A stretch of DNA of 64,000 bases, from assembly GCA_026225945.1 (NCBI GenBank), contig JAMJFZ010004031.1, forward strand, positions 329,501 through 393,500, read 5' to 3'. Shown one piece after another: positions 1 through 12,827 of this stretch. Under the pieces are notes generated by a model. That model was not told the origin of the DNA. It saw only the letters and a program-made list of their open reading frames with translations, and made no database searches. The translations under genes and the position numbers were made by a program. The DNA comes from Cricetomys ansorgei. Taxonomy: Eukaryota; Chordata; Mammalia; Rodentia; Nesomyidae. Each line of letters starts with the position of its first letter. Within the stretch, counting starts at the first letter, position 1.

Positions 1-565
1 TTTCATACTAGTCTTTTTTTTTGAAATAATAAATTATGTTACCCATCCATAATAACCCTTTATGGTGCTCCTTTTGCTTTTTATTGGTCACGTGAATTAC
101 AAGCAAGGGCAGGACTCACAATAAATTAGCATGAGTTTGGTAAAGGTGACTGGAGGTCTTCTGCCCACATCATGATTAGTGTGGGGCTTTGGAAAGTGTT
201 CAAAGGGCCATGGGCAAGGCACAGAGCCACTGTCATTAATTACAACTGGTATGGGCTGTTTTGAAGGTGACCATGACCTTCCTTGTGTGCTGTTTGAAGA
301 TTAGCCTTAATTTTAAGTATTCTTTTTCAGGCAACTGTTGCTGATTTTGTTTGTTAAATAATATCTTTTGTATGCTGAAACAATTTGGAGAGTATGTGCT
401 TTTGTTTATGATATAGGACTAGTCTTTTTTTTTATGATTAGTAATTTATCTTAACTCAAAAGTCTTTTGTTAACGGCATATTTTCTTTAAAAATAAGCTT
501 ATTTTATTTTATTTTATTTTTATTTTGTAGGCTTTTTCCTTTCAAATTTTTCTTTCTTCTTTTTC
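1..565. other. AT-rich single-copy stretch
   Basis: No gene, exon or recognisable mobile element is seen. A short (TTTTA)n run lies at about 500-527. The rest looks like ordinary non-coding mammalian DNA. Confidence 0.6.
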
Positions 566-567
566 CC

Positions 568-665
568 TGTCTTGGAGAAAGTCTCATATGTTTCAGATTG
601 GTCTCGAACTTAGCCTTTCCTGGCAAGAACTCTGCTGCTGGCTGAGGCATGCCCTAGCCCCTTAG
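568..665 (-). mobile_element. Possible very old 7SL/B1-like SINE
   Basis: A pyrimidine-rich run leads into a stretch resembling the antisense of a B1 head (gtctcat..., then gg-ctcgaactta). It is badly diverged, and the distal half matches poorly. It could also be chance. Confidence 0.3.
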
Positions 666-720
666 GCTTTCTACCTCTGTTATTTTTAAAACTCTCGCTG
701 TCTGTCTCTCTCTCTTTCCT

Positions 721-721
<1 letters not shown>

Positions 722-763
<42 letters not shown>
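722..763. repeat. (GT)n microsatellite
   Basis: About 20 GT units with one GC variant near the start, ending in an alternating purine-pyrimidine acgcgcac tract. It sits at the tail side of the minus-strand SINE that follows, so it probably grew from that SINE's CA-rich tail. Confidence 0.95.
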
Positions 764-765
<2 letters not shown>

Positions 766-942
766 CGCACATGCATGAGTGCACATATGTAGGTGAGCCA
801 CAGTGCATTTGTGGACTGTGGAGGTCAGGAGACAACAGGAAGAATTGTTTCTCTATGTTTGCTATGTATATCTGGGTCATCAGCCTCAGGTTGTGGATTT
901 GTTGATAAGTACTTTCACCCTTTGAGTCATCTCACTGACCAC
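764..942 (-). mobile_element. tRNA-derived SINE (B4-like), antisense
   Basis: On the minus strand this starts with a tRNA-like head (gtcagtgagatgactc) and continues into the body that reads on the plus strand as gtggaggtcaggagacaac, a hallmark of rodent B4-type SINEs. The tail merges with the GT array. It is old and diverged. Confidence 0.75.
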
Positions 943-945
943 ATA

Positions 946-1934
946 ATGTTTTTAACTTTTAAATGTGAAATTTTTCCTTATGGCATGATGTTGGGATTTA
1001 ATCTCTTTTCATATATACGTGGTAACCTAGCCACCTTTTAGAAGTTTATCGTATCACAGTTACTTACCCTTCCCATAGCATAGATTTTCCATTAATCAAA
1101 TGGGTTATTACACTTCCTAAGTCATTGTAAAAACTAAATGAAAGGAATAAAATCTATAACAATGTGTGACACAGTGGCCTTTCTGTTAACTACTAGCTAA
1201 AAGGCTGAGGTAACTTTATTTCTGTCTGTTGACCAGACCTTGATTCACCTGCTCAGATAATTTTATCTCATGGGCAGTAGGAGCATAGGATGTACAGGCT
1301 CACTTCTTATCTCTGTTTTGTTGCTTAACACATTTGTTTTTCTTGGCACCAATACTAACATTTCGACTCCTGATAGCTATAGAGTGACCCTTAGGTATTT
1401 TTTAAAAATTGTGACTTCCCTCTTATGTATCCATTTTATGTAAAAGTTAATCATTCTCACAAAATTCATTGTTGATCTGAGACACACCGAGTTTATAATT
1501 TAACTTGGGTAAAACTTATCTTTATGAATTTACTCCTCTAATGACTAAGAACATTGATTTATTGTATTTTCTATTTCTTATTTTAAAACCTTTTGGAAAA
1601 GATACATGTACCAGAAGGATATTAATTTTCAGAATCCTAGTCTAGGCCTTCATTCTTCATACTACAGAAAATTGGGAGCCAAGAGATATATTCAGTAAGA
1701 AATGTTAGCACTTTTCTTCTATGTCATAATTCTTCCATAGTAGTCCATAATCCTTGAGATAAAATTTTCAAACTCTTTGCTTTAAAACAACATTTTTGAT
1801 ATATATGCATGTATGTGTATGTGTATTTTGTAGAGTAGATTATATATGTATATGGGGAGTGTGTGATTTTATAGTCACTGAGGATAAAGAGGTGCTGGTG
1901 GTAGAGTAATATATTCTAAGCCTCTAAGCATATA
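946..1934. other. Single-copy AT-rich stretch
   Basis: No gene or clear repeat is seen. TA/GT-rich patches appear from about 1798 and lead into the GT array. Stop codons are dense in all frames. Confidence 0.6.

Positions 1935-1978
<44 letters not shown>
1935..1978. repeat. (GT)n microsatellite
   Basis: About 22 uninterrupted GT units, flanked on both sides by ATATAT-rich DNA. It lies just left of the large inverted repeat. Confidence 0.95.
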
Positions 1979-1982
<4 letters not shown>

Positions 1983-2038
1983 AAAATATTATATATTATA
2001 TAATTTCTAAGCCTATAATATATGTATTATATATATTA

Positions 2039-2322
2039 TATCTCCCTATAAAATAGCTTAAAATAAAGGCAATTGTAATTACAACTTCTCAGCTCTAGCT
2101 GGCTTATTTTATATATACTAATATATATATAACATGTATATACATATAATATATATGGTAATATTTATATAAAGTTTTACCCCCAAAAATATATATGTAA
2201 TGGAGGCTTAGAAAAAATATCAAATATATATATATTACATTAGTATATATAGAATAAGCCAGCTAGAGCTGAGAAGTTATGATTAAAATTGCCTTTATTT
2301 TAAGCTATTGTATAGGGAAATA
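2039..2322. repeat. Large imperfect inverted repeat (hairpin)
   Basis: The left arm at 2039-2130 and the right arm at 2224-2322 are reverse complements over about 90 bp, with only a handful of mismatches and small indels. The core agctctagctggcttatt matches its partner base for base. The AT-rich spacer is about 93 bp. The arms are not microsatellite sequence, so this is a genuine inverted duplication. It encodes nothing recognisable, and no transposon terminal motif or target duplication was seen. Confidence 0.9.
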
Positions 2323-4068
2323 TTTAATAAATTGTATTTTGGACTAGCTGATATTAATGTATACAAATATATTATACTTTTCCATATGCTTAGAATTGAG
2401 ATGCTGTCACTTTCTGACACCTGCGTTATGGTAATGTTTTCAGTGAATGAAAGAACCAGCACCATTCATCAAGAATATTCCATGCAAAACCTGACACTTG
2501 TTTCAATTTGTAACATATATCAACTCTTGATACTTACCAACAGAACTTTGAAAGAACTAAATTTTCTCTTGCTTTTTATTGTTTATTCAGAATTTACTTT
2601 TTATTGATTTTGATTTTGTCAGTCATTCATTCTCATGCCCAAAAGATTCAGATCTGCTAACCAAAATTCACAAAATTCTCAATGCTTAATCATGTTTTTG
2701 TTAACCTGAATAATGATTGGGTCCTCTTGATTTATTGAAAGCAAAAACAAAACAAACAAACAAACAAACAAAAACAAACCCGACAAAACCAAGAGGAATG
2801 AAAGTTAGCAAGCATTGCTTTTAATCCAACCTAAGAATTGCATAGCTAGTGTAGTTAGATGCATGGACTACCAAGTCTATTGATTATAGCACTTACATGG
2901 GGAAAGGTAAATGAAAAACTATAGTCTCCAAAATATATTGAATTCATTGAGTTTATAGTCCTATTTGGCCTTACTATTGAACTGTTGTCTTCTTATTTCA
3001 TAGAGAAGAGAAATCATTGTTTTCAGTTTTGTATATATGCTGAGTCAACCAGGCTCCAACAGAGTGCTCCAAGCCCATGCTCACACTATTGACTATGGTT
3101 AAACTCAATGTCACAAAACAACACGAGTAACCATGGACACATGCATGAAAGAAGAGACTTTTAGGGAAAACAGTGGGTAAACACTGGTAGAGGGGAGATG
3201 GTTGAAGGTGAGGGTGAAAGTGGTCACTGTGTGTTCTGCACATATGTGAAGTTGTCAAAAACAAATTTAAATTCTTTTTTTTTAAGGTTGTGCTAACAAG
3301 ATAACCTGTTAACACCATCCCTTTCCTGGTCTACTTTCTTATCCTTCTTTTCTTGGAATTTTGGTCTCAGAGAAAAAAAAGTTGTAAGAGAATGAAAATA
3401 ACTACAAAGGAGGCAGATGACAAATTCCCAAGTTACTTGAAAGAAATGAAAGAGATGGCCATTTTATTATTTAGAGAGTTTTTTATTTATCTGCCCAGAA
3501 AAACTAGAGAACCAAAGACAAATATTCCTAGTGTTAAATCTTTGCTAAAATCTTTACTCAAAGTGATTCCTAGTATATTTAACATACATTAGTGCACATT
3601 CCTCCAGATTATTGCTGTAATTTGACTGTTAGTCCTGGTATTTAGGTGTTTCTCGGAGAACCACCCAAAATCACTGCTGCTTGTTTTTTTGAAAAGTCTT
3701 GCATTTCATGTTGGGTATTCAAAGATTTTGCATCAGGTATAGTTTTTGGAGAGTTAATATTTTAAAAATGAAAGTAGGTCCCATTAATTTCCAGAGTATT
3801 TTTTAAACAGATTTTTCTTTATACCTCCTCGGCTTTATATTTCTTTCTTATGTTTCCCCAAGGGCTTAATTATAAAACCCTCCTAGACCTCTTCTGAATG
3901 CTATTAAAGTTTAAATTTCTAGGAGTTCTTTGTTAATATTTCCCCAAGCTTGCTGGAAAGAAGCTGTTTATTTTCTCATAGTGTTCTACTTTACTTGTGT
4001 GGAATAAAGCATGTTTTTATTGTATTCTTTTTCTAATGAAGAATATAATAAAGCTGCTCACATAGATA

Positions 4069-4070
<2 letters not shown>
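2323..4070. other. Single-copy stretch
   Basis: No convincing gene. A (CAAA)n run lies at about 2743-2776. Open frames of 106 codons (minus, 2998-3318) and 79 codons (plus, 3353-3592) have no recognisable domain and no supporting context, so I treat them as chance. Confidence 0.6.
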
Positions 4071-4106
<36 letters not shown>

Positions 4107-4266
4107 TTCTGTGTGTTTCTGAGTGTGATGTTTGTGTGTATGTGTGAGTTATATGTTTATATGTGAAGTGATTTTGTGTGTGTTTGTGATATGTATGCAT
4201 ATGTGTGTGTGTGTTATATGTCTGTCTATATGTGAAGTGATTATGTGTGTGTGTGTGATGTGTGTG
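4071..4266. repeat. (GT)n array with degenerate TG-rich tail
   Basis: A pure (GT)17 block at 4071-4105 is followed by about 160 bp of imperfect TG/TATG repeats. The array adjoins the CA-rich tail of the next SINE. Confidence 0.9.
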
Positions 4267-4269
4267 TGT

Positions 4270-4414
4270 CAGTGTGTGCCATGACATCTATGTGGAGGGC
4301 ACAGGATACTTTTGTAGACAACATTCTTTTCTTCAACCTTGGGTTTGGGGATTGTTTAAAGTCATCAGGTTTATGGAGTAAGTGCTTTAACCTGATGTGC
4401 CACCATGTCAGCCC
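4270..4414 (-). mobile_element. tRNA-derived SINE (B4-like), antisense
   Basis: Read on the minus strand it begins ggctgacatggtggcac, continues through a tRNA-type head, and has the body readable on plus as atgtggagggcacagg. It is diverged, like the copy at 764-942. Confidence 0.65.
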
Positions 4415-7400
4415 TCAATCAATTTTTTAGTGATTTTTATTTAAAGTATATTCTTTATGTTTTCTGATACTGTCCATCTAAAATCTGTAAAGACAGATAT
4501 AGAGATATATTTCTGATAGATAGCTACCAGTTAGAAGGTAAGTTGTGTTTTGCAAAGATAAAGCATTCAAATAACAGAAATTGAAAATAGACTTATTTCC
4601 CCTCTATTTTCGTTGTGTCAGCTTCACCACATTCTAGCAAAACAAAAGAACTAACACCAGGATCTCCCACTGTGGTTTTGGTATTCAGTAAGCAAGAAAA
4701 GTGTTGGAGATGGAACAGTTTTGAAATACTAGAGTTCTATATTGTTGGAGTGCTCATGTTTTCTTGTGGGAATGTGCACAGGAGGAGAAAGAAATAATTC
4801 TACACAATAGGCCAATTCTGCTGAGCTCAGGCTTCGTGCTCAAGGAGCATTAAGAATAGCAACAAGAAATCGGGAAGGCCTCCCCTGCCTCACACAGTCC
4901 TTCCCACAGAGAACCTCTTTCATCCCACCCCTTTCCACAGAGGCCCCCACCCAGGCTGCTACACAGCATAGCTTGCTCAGAAGTGTAGTAACTGTGTTAT
5001 CCTATTATATTTTTCACTTCCTTGACCTGCCTGTCAGACTGCTGTGGGCATGAGAACTATTCTGTGCACATCAGCCTCCCATCACAGACACAGGGTGAGG
5101 GGCCTCATTCCGAGGAAATCATGGCTAATATGGACCATCTTAGAGATAAAAGACCAAGATCTCCCCTCCCTGCTGAACTTCTGGCATGCACAAACAAACT
5201 GAAGAAATAGTGGAACCTCTTATTTTAAAATTTAATACCTTTTATGGCTTGCTGTGTAAGGCAGGCCCTCTATGAATTTGCTGACATTTAAAATTCTACT
5301 GTGAAAACTGCCTCTCTATTTCAAATATCCACTCAACTCAGAATTGTGTATAAAGTTATCCCCTCCTCACGCTATCAATATGAAAGTTCTTCTTTCTTTC
5401 CTGGGGCATTCTAAGTCACTTCTGTAGCCAGCTCCCTTAAGAGAAAACCACTAAATCTCACTGCTTACACAGCAGCTCCAAATCTTACCAGAATGCCTGT
5501 CAAAGAAAGAAATATTTTCAGCGTAAGCCCTGCAAGGTTCACAGGCTCTGTAGATTGTGCTTACTAGCTAATAGGAGAGAAAGGCAAACTTCAGAAACCC
5601 CAAGAGAACCTTCTGGCAGAAAGCAGATAACACAAAATAAAATCACTGCTTTATTTTATTAAGGACCTTTGCAAAGGTTCATTTGAAACAATTTAGTTTG
5701 TCTAACATAATTAAGTCACCAAACAGCAGCAGACAGTAGCCAGTTGAAGTCTTGGATTAACAACATTTAATTCATCTGTAATCAGTCTAATGTATGTCGA
5801 GGAAGCATACACAGAATTTTCTAAAATGCAAAATGATGAGTAAGGACAATTGATAGATGAATCATAAAAGAGATTATGAACTGATATTTGCAATTTATGA
5901 CTACCAGCTGTCAAACAGAGGATTTTTAAAAAAATATGAATTAAATAAGTTCAATACAGTTATTCAGATAGGAAATGTGCAGCTAGACTATAAGAAGTAT
6001 TTCTCTCTTGCTCTCACTTGAAATGAGTTTCCTGATTCGAGCACACCACAGAGTGGTTAGATAGGGTCACCATAGAAGCAACATTGTATCCAGGAAGATG
6101 CACTCTAGTGAGTGTGCTCCCATCAGCACTTAATAATTGATATGCTTCAGTTGTATTGAACTGAATTTGATCAATTGGAGCCAGAGAAAAAGGAGACAGA
6201 AGTCAGGTTTAGACAGACGATTTTTGACGCAGTATAGATAAAGAGCGATTAGGGTCTGAAATAGGGTTGTTACAGGCACTTAAAAGCACTATAGATGAAC
6301 ATGTGGCACAGACCTTAATCATAGCCCGCTTTCTATATTGACAGTTGAAATTCAAAAAGCATTTTTTTCTCTGGTATTTGCTTAGGAGAGTCCTGCTGGG
6401 ATAAAGCACAGCTTTACAGAGTTTGTAAGGGAAGGAAAAGCAATTAGGTCACTCAGCTTTTAATTAACTGGGTTCAGAGCTTAATCTCAAGGTAATTTCT
6501 GCATCTGGAAATTTGTAATCCTGAAATTTCAGATGTTACATACACATACATGGAGCAACTTGAGTTGTGGAGCTCCTAAATATCAGTAAGACTAGCACTT
6601 GATGTATTTCATCTACTTGTTGATGCATGAAGTTTATTTATTGGTTTTAAATCAGTTAAATGTCTTTTGATATAAATTGTTACAAACATAATAATAGAGC
6701 CTACATATGCTGTTCAGGTAACATAGATTTAAATTTGATTTGTTGACCTTTATTTTGTCCTTGAGACCCAAAATTCTAACAAAACAAGGACCCCACTATC
6801 ACAACATGTTGAAAGCTCAGGAATTACAGAGCAAAGCAAAATACTGGCAATAATTTTCTGAGTTCAAGTAATTGAATCTGAAGGCTCCTGTGATCAATTT
6901 CTGGTTATGTGAATATTGAAAATATTAAAGAGCATCTGGGAGAAAATATTCTTGGGATTTATATGGATTTGGATAAGGAAACACATAGATATTGACTTGT
7001 ATAAGGATATAGGATGGCAGTGGGGGACAGCAAGATATGAAGCCTTGCTTTCCCATCACACGGGTCATGGCCCAAAGAAAGACATGAATAATATATTTTA
7101 TCCACATTTTACATGACATGGGAACATTCAGAAGTAAGAATTTGAAGACACAGGAAAGAGATATCTATTGTTATGTTTATCTTTGATGAACAATAGATGC
7201 CATTTTTTAAAATGTGACTAGACAGAGGGCATGACTCAATGACAAGAGACTGAAAGAGAAACCCAACATGGCTCTTCATTCACATTCTTCTTGAGGTCTT
7301 TGTGTAGAATCTTCTTTCTTCCTAAATATGAGAGAAGAGATTTTCTGCAATAGGTTCCTTTGACAAGATAGATTTTAGAAAAAATTTACGGCCAGGTCAT

Positions 7401-7450
7401 ACCCAGAAAATGTTTGGAAAGGATAGAAAGTACTTCTAGTTACTTCATTT
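4415..7450. other. Single-copy stretch, about 3 kb
   Basis: No SINE, LINE or LTR is recognised. 4860-5000 is relatively GC-rich but has no open frame of interest. All open frames are under 70 codons and look random. Confidence 0.55.
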
Positions 7451-7689
7451 TATTTTTGTATTAAAATATAATTACAAAATTTCTCCTTTCCCTTTCCTCC
7501 CTACAAACCCTCTTACACATCCCTCCCTGCTGTCCTCCAAATTCATAGCCTCTTATTTCACTAATTTTTATTAAATTCATGTGTGTGTGTGTGTGTGTGT
7601 GTAAAGCAAGGTATACTTAGGAATATATATGTGTGTGTATATATCTATATCTATCTATATATCTATATACATATGTGTGTACATGTATG

Positions 7690-7744
<55 letters not shown>

Positions 7745-7975
7745 CTAAGTATAACTTGTTCAATCTGTATGATGTTACTTGTATAATATTTGGCATTGGT
7801 ATTTGTATGTACCATCTGACACAGGACAACCAGTTGGTATGTTCTTTCTTGGGGGAAGATCACTTCTGTCCCCAGTTTTTCTCAGTTGCCTGTAGTTCTT
7901 TGTATAGGATTGAGAAATCGTACTTTTCCCCGACCACTTTGGCCTATCCATTAGTGTCATTACACAGACTGGAGA
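7451..7975 (-). mobile_element. L1 3' UTR fragment, antisense
   Basis: Antisense rodent L1 3' end: it starts with T/A-rich sequence (the reversed tail), then a ttccctttcctccct block, then ...ttgttcaatctgta..atgttacttg, then the ttgcctgtagttctttgtata segment typical of rodent L1 3' UTRs. It is 5'-truncated. Related tails lie at 50.4 and 54.7 kb. A microsatellite has expanded inside it. Confidence 0.75.
7580..7756. repeat. GT/AT compound microsatellite with palindromic ends
   Basis: (GT)n at 7580-7601, then mixed TATC/GT, then an (AT)n block up to about 7742. The 18-bp ends tatacttaggaatatata (7612-7629) and its exact reverse complement (about 7735-7752) make the whole tract self-complementary. 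The long open frames here (for example 128 codons on plus) are translations of the AT repeat. Confidence 0.9.
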
Positions 7976-8264
7976 AGAGGAATCCTGGTGTCTGTGAATT
8001 GCTCTGGGAAGAGAAATAGAGGCACAAGACAAGAAAAAGTAGGCCCTATGGAAAGTCATCGGAGGTTCCTCTAATGTCCTTTAGCTCAAAGCACTCAGCA
8101 TGTCAAGGCACCATGCATTAGGGTATTATTTGCTGGGACTCAAGGGCTCAAAGTTACCGATTTTATTTGTTTATTCAACAATGTTAATGTGATATGTACT
8201 GGGTATTTATCAGGTTTTGAAGATATGACAGTAAAAAAATTCTTTTTATAAATACGGTTTGCCA

Positions 8265-8445
8265 GGCTGGAGAGATGGCTCAATAGTTAAGAGCACTGGC
8301 TGCTCTTCCAGAGGACCCAGGTTTAAATCCAAGCTACCACATAGCAGCCCACAACTGTAACTCCAGTTCCGGAGGATCTGACAACCTCACACATGCATAC
8401 ATGAAAGCAAAAGACCAATGTTCATAAACAAACAAACAAAAAACC
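8265..8445 (+). mobile_element. B3/B2-type SINE
   Basis: tRNA-derived head with box A (ggctggagagatggctca) and a box-B-like aggtttaaatcc, then the body with cacaactgtaactccagttcc typical of B3/B2, ending in an A-rich (CAAA) tail. It sits head to tail with the next B1. Confidence 0.9.
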
Positions 8446-8451
8446 TCGTTT

Positions 8452-8618
8452 AGCTAGGTGGTAGGTAGTGGTGGTACACACATTTAATCCCAACACTTGT
8501 GAGGCAGAGACAGTCAGATTGCTGTGAGTTCAAAGCCAGCCTGGTCTACAGAGTGAGTTCCAGGACAGCCAGAGTTAGAACAAAGAAACCCTGTCTCAAA
8601 AAAAAAATTAACAAAAAA
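8452..8618 (+). mobile_element. B1 SINE
   Basis: 7SL-derived B1: atttaatcccaacactt, gaggcagagaca, gtgagttcaaagccagcc, tggtctacagagtgagttcc, and ccctgtctcaaaa leading into an A-rich tail. About full length and moderately diverged. Confidence 0.93.
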
Positions 8619-9107
8619 TGCTTTGCCATCTTATAAGCAGATTTATATAGATACCGAATGAATGATGAATTTATTCTGACAAAGGATCATTTTTACCAAT
8701 AAATATGAAAACTTTTCAAGGTGTAGTAGCACATTAACCTTCTCAATGAAGAATAAAATGAAGAATAAAATGTAGCCTTCCTCTGTAGAGATGTTTCCAT
8801 AATGTTGTGTTGTTTTTTTTAAAGCCTTACTACTGGTCTCCTGTTTCCAGAAGAATGTTGTTCCTATCATTAAAGAAAAATTTCTTAAAGCCTACTTCTG
8901 TTGTTCTAGATAAATGATGGAAAAACCCATGAGAGATGTGAAAAATGACCCTAAAAGATATCTTGAAAGATGGTATAAACTGAAGCAGTTGGGAGAACCA
9001 GGATGCAGAAGAGAAAAAAAAAAGCTAGCCAATTTCCATTCCAGGCTCTTTACTAAACAAATCTTTACAGATACTCACTGGTGCCACAAAGACATATGGA
9101 TAGGAGC

Positions 9108-9400
9108 TGTCTTGATTTCTTTAACTATTGCTGTGATAAGAATAAAAAAGTAACTGAAGGAAGAAAGGGTTTATTCTGGCTCACAGTTTAAGGTGCAGCC
9201 CATAATGACAAGGGGTCAAGGCTTGCTTTTTTTTTTTTTTTTAATACAGACCAAGGTCCCTACTGAAGGACTGTATTTGTCTACAGTCAAGATGGATCTT
9301 CCCACATTGATTAACACAGTAAAGAAGAGACCTTCTTCCAAGTGATTTTAGATTCCAGCAAATTGACAACACCAACCATAACAGGATTCATCCCAATTAC
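9108..9400 (-). mobile_element. MaLR-like LTR fragment, antisense
   Basis: On the minus strand it reads ...gtgagccagaataaaccctt...tatcacagcaatag, the 3' end of a common rodent LTR type. The poly(A) signal AATAAA (minus) is at 9170-9175. The same termini occur at 20.5 and 21.8 kb. A poly-T run at about 9227-9242 sits inside. Family name not confirmed. Confidence 0.6.
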
Positions 9401-12400
9401 AGAATTATTTAGATGAAGCCAACAAATGGGAATTGATAATATGAACACAATCTATGATTGATGTAGGTACCATTTGCAGTGATAAGCAATAGTAGCTGGA
9501 GCTCAAAGTAGCAATTGATTCAGAATTAAAAACCAAAGGTAGAATTTAAAAAATATGTTTCATGTATATGCTTAAGAGATTCAGCTATAGTAAACAGAGT
9601 AAAAAAAGAATATTTCTTTTAGAAGTTTTATACTTGAGTCCAATGTCAACATAGAAAGAAGAAAAGGGAAATTTTCTCTATTGTACTTAATATATCCATT
9701 ATTTTTATCTCATTTTAAAAATAAAATAATATCTGTTGTAAATGAAATCCTCATCCACGTGACATGTGTTCCTAGCCACAGCTCTCCTGCATGGAAGAGG
9801 TGTGGAGTTCCCTACAGCCCACCATCTTCAGGCAGAAACATCACATGTGAGCATGAGATAGATGGACTGTGGTTCTTACGGTTTTTACTTCTTTCCCATC
9901 CTGTCTTGGGCAGAGCCCTGCTGAGTTGATGGAGAAGCATACATTGTCAGGCTGTCTCATTTAATGCAGGTTTTGGGGTACCTTTTAAGGGTTTACCGCC
10001 AGGGGAGTAGTCATTGACCCCCGAGATTGCCCATTGGTTAAAACAAGGATACTGGGAGTAGCCTCATCTGCATGTGGAGCTCAAGCCTCCTTATGCTTCC
10101 AGCTACAGGGCAGACAAAGCATCAACCACATTTCTTTGCTTCTGTGAAGCTGCCAGTCTAAGGCAAGGAGTAGCCAAATGCCTTCAGTTGTCATCTCTAG
10201 GGATGATATGGGGTTCAAAGCCAGCTTTGACTTGCTCTTAGCTCTTAGGACAGTCCCACAAATATCCTATATAATTTCCCCTATTCTCTATCATTTAAAA
10301 TATTTTAATGATAATTTTCCCAATGACTAGTGATATGCCCACTCTGCTGAAATTTCCTCTTGTTCAGTTTGAGCATCTGTCCTATGCACAGGAAATCTGT
10401 TAGTGAGTGACGACTGTAGTTGTGGGGGACTGCATAGTTTCCTGGGAAACTGACAGAAGCAGCAGCTGGAAGCTGAGGTGGAAACTGCATTGCTACCTCT
10501 TTCCTGTGTCATCAGCTGTAGTGGAAAGCAGAGGCCAAAAGAGCGATTGTGTATGTTTTGGCAGTTTGCCAGCATTATGTAAGTAAACTCTTGGCCAACA
10601 CTTCTCTGCTTGCTGCCAGCTAACATAAGATTTAGGGAGAGTGTAATTTTCAGCTTTTGTAAAGACCATCCAATGATAAATAGAGTAATCAGATCTTTGC
10701 CTGAATTGCTTACTGCAGTGAAACTTGGATCAAATATGTAGTAAAAATATCTGTTAATCTGCCCAAGAAGCTGAATATATTCATTTATATTCTTTGATCC
10801 AGTTTCATTCTGTCATTTTCGAAGAAGGAGAAAGAGGGACGATGTCCAAATTATGTATGTGTTTACAAGATTTTTATTTCTGTTTTGCTTAGTCTGTGGT
10901 TAAGTTGGCTTGTTTCATGTACTCTGTGACACAGCAATTTACTATTTCATTAAAAAATCATTAATGGTGCCGCTCATGAATTTTTCTTACTCCGGCTGCA
11001 CAATGATAGGAATTCAAGCAAATGTTGACCTCTGAGTGTTGCACTTAGACATGAAGCCGAATGAACGGGAACTTAGAGTGCTGCTCATACTCCGTATACC
11101 TTGAAGTCAAGTTGAAGAGCTAGGTGCTGAGAGTGGCACCCAGTAATTTATCTGGATCAGAAAAGAGAGTCCTGCTTATACCCAACTAGTGAGTAGCCTT
11201 AATGAATGTGTCACAGTTAAACTAATCTACTAGTACTAGATTAAGCCATTGCAACAGTAGTGGTTCTTCTGCAGAGGTCTTCAATGGCCACCACATCTCT
11301 GCTTTTGCTTTTAATTTTGAAGAAAAGTAAAAAAAATTATTCTACAAGAAAATAGCCACGAACTATTTCATTGTTGGCCTAATAGAGCCATAAGTATCTA
11401 TTTGAGGCTTATTTTGCAATTCTAAGCTATTGTGATCTCTATAAAGGAAAAAGGTCTTGTTTTTAAGAATATGCTTTTCTTTCTTGAGGGAAAAAAAACT
11501 CAGAAATTTCAGTAGAAAACATTGATGAAGGAAAATTCATTTGTTCTAATAAGGAGCAAGATTTTGTACGAAATTTAATTAGTTATTGTTCATATAGTCA
11601 AGAAGTTTATACAAAATTGTAATTTAGATTTAAAGTAATACAGGGCTATAATTTTAATAGTGTAAAATTAGAGACAATGTAGAAAAAGTAGAAATTTTAA
11701 CTAATAGGACAGTGGAGTAAGTAGTCATAAAATGTTAAGTTCATGGTATAGAGGTCATTTTAATTATAATTAATTTTATCATGCTAATTACAAATGGAAT
11801 TTATTAAATTGTTAACTATTAAATCTTTGTGAAATAATGTAAGATATAAAAATAAATACAGAAAAACCTTCTTGCTCTCAAGAAAACGAACTGTTTTCAT
11901 CTTTCTATTTTCTCTCCTATTAAAAAGTTTTGAACAGAGAGATAGCATGACAGGAAGTGTGGTGTAGGACTTTTAGGAAGATTAATCTATCAATAGTGAG
12001 CAAGATCAAGAATAAAGAGAAATGTTGGAAACCTAGAGACCAATTATTATTCCGCTGAAGGGATCTGATTTAGAGGCGATAAGAGCCTGGTTGGAAATGG
12101 GAAGAAATGGGAAGTGGTGAGAAGTGCTGACATGGAAAAAACCACTGATTGGAAACAGCACATTAGAGGAAGCCATCCTCAGAGATGGATGGAGCCCAAT
12201 TAGCAGTAGCCATTCCAGAGACAGGAAATACATTTAGGGAAGAGTAGGTATCAAGATGAAATTACATGTATTTTTGTCCTCTGTTTTATTTGAAAATACA
12301 TACTTATATAAAACAGTAGTAATGTAATTACAAAAGGGAAAATGGTGGTGTACATTAAACACACTCATAAAATCCTTCTAAACTTTAAGATCTCTTTAGC

Positions 12401-12827
12401 TTTACAGTAGTGGGTAGTTCAACTTATGGCATTTAAGTAAGTTGATGTGTTAAGAAAGCAGAAGAGATTTTATTAAGAAGAAAAGCATTCAGGGAGGAGT
12501 GGCTGGTGGGTGAAGTAAAGAGAACATGGTACTTCTCAAAGTTGAAGAAAAGAGCAGAAAAAGACACGTTAGAGTAGAGATAAGGGTAAGGGTCAGGTTA
12601 GAAGTTAATATGCATACCGAGAGCAGAGGCAAAAGGAGGACAGGGAGAATGAAAATGAAGGAAAGGACATTATTATTTTACAAACCTAAAAGATCATGGA
12701 CACTATCAGAACAGCCATTTTTTAACTGAGTTTTTTATTTTTAATGAAAAAAGGGGATTGGGAAATATACTTGGTAGGTAATGAGGTTACAAGACACTTG
12801 TTTCTGGTGCTGAAATAATGGCTCAGA
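9401..12827. other. Single-copy stretch, about 3.4 kb
   Basis: No repeat is recognised. 9960-10250 and 10880-11110 keep several CpGs, which is unusual here (see findings). No open frame resembles a gene. Confidence 0.5.

Noticed and set aside
2998..3318. 106-codon open frame on minus
   Set aside because: No domain, no splice or promoter context; length is plausible by chance in AT-rich DNA.
4033..4287. 84-codon His/Thr-rich minus frame
   Set aside because: A translation of the GT array.
7633..8019. 128-codon open frame on plus
   Set aside because: Most of it is the AT/GT microsatellite (Tyr-Ile repeats) running into an antisense L1 tail.
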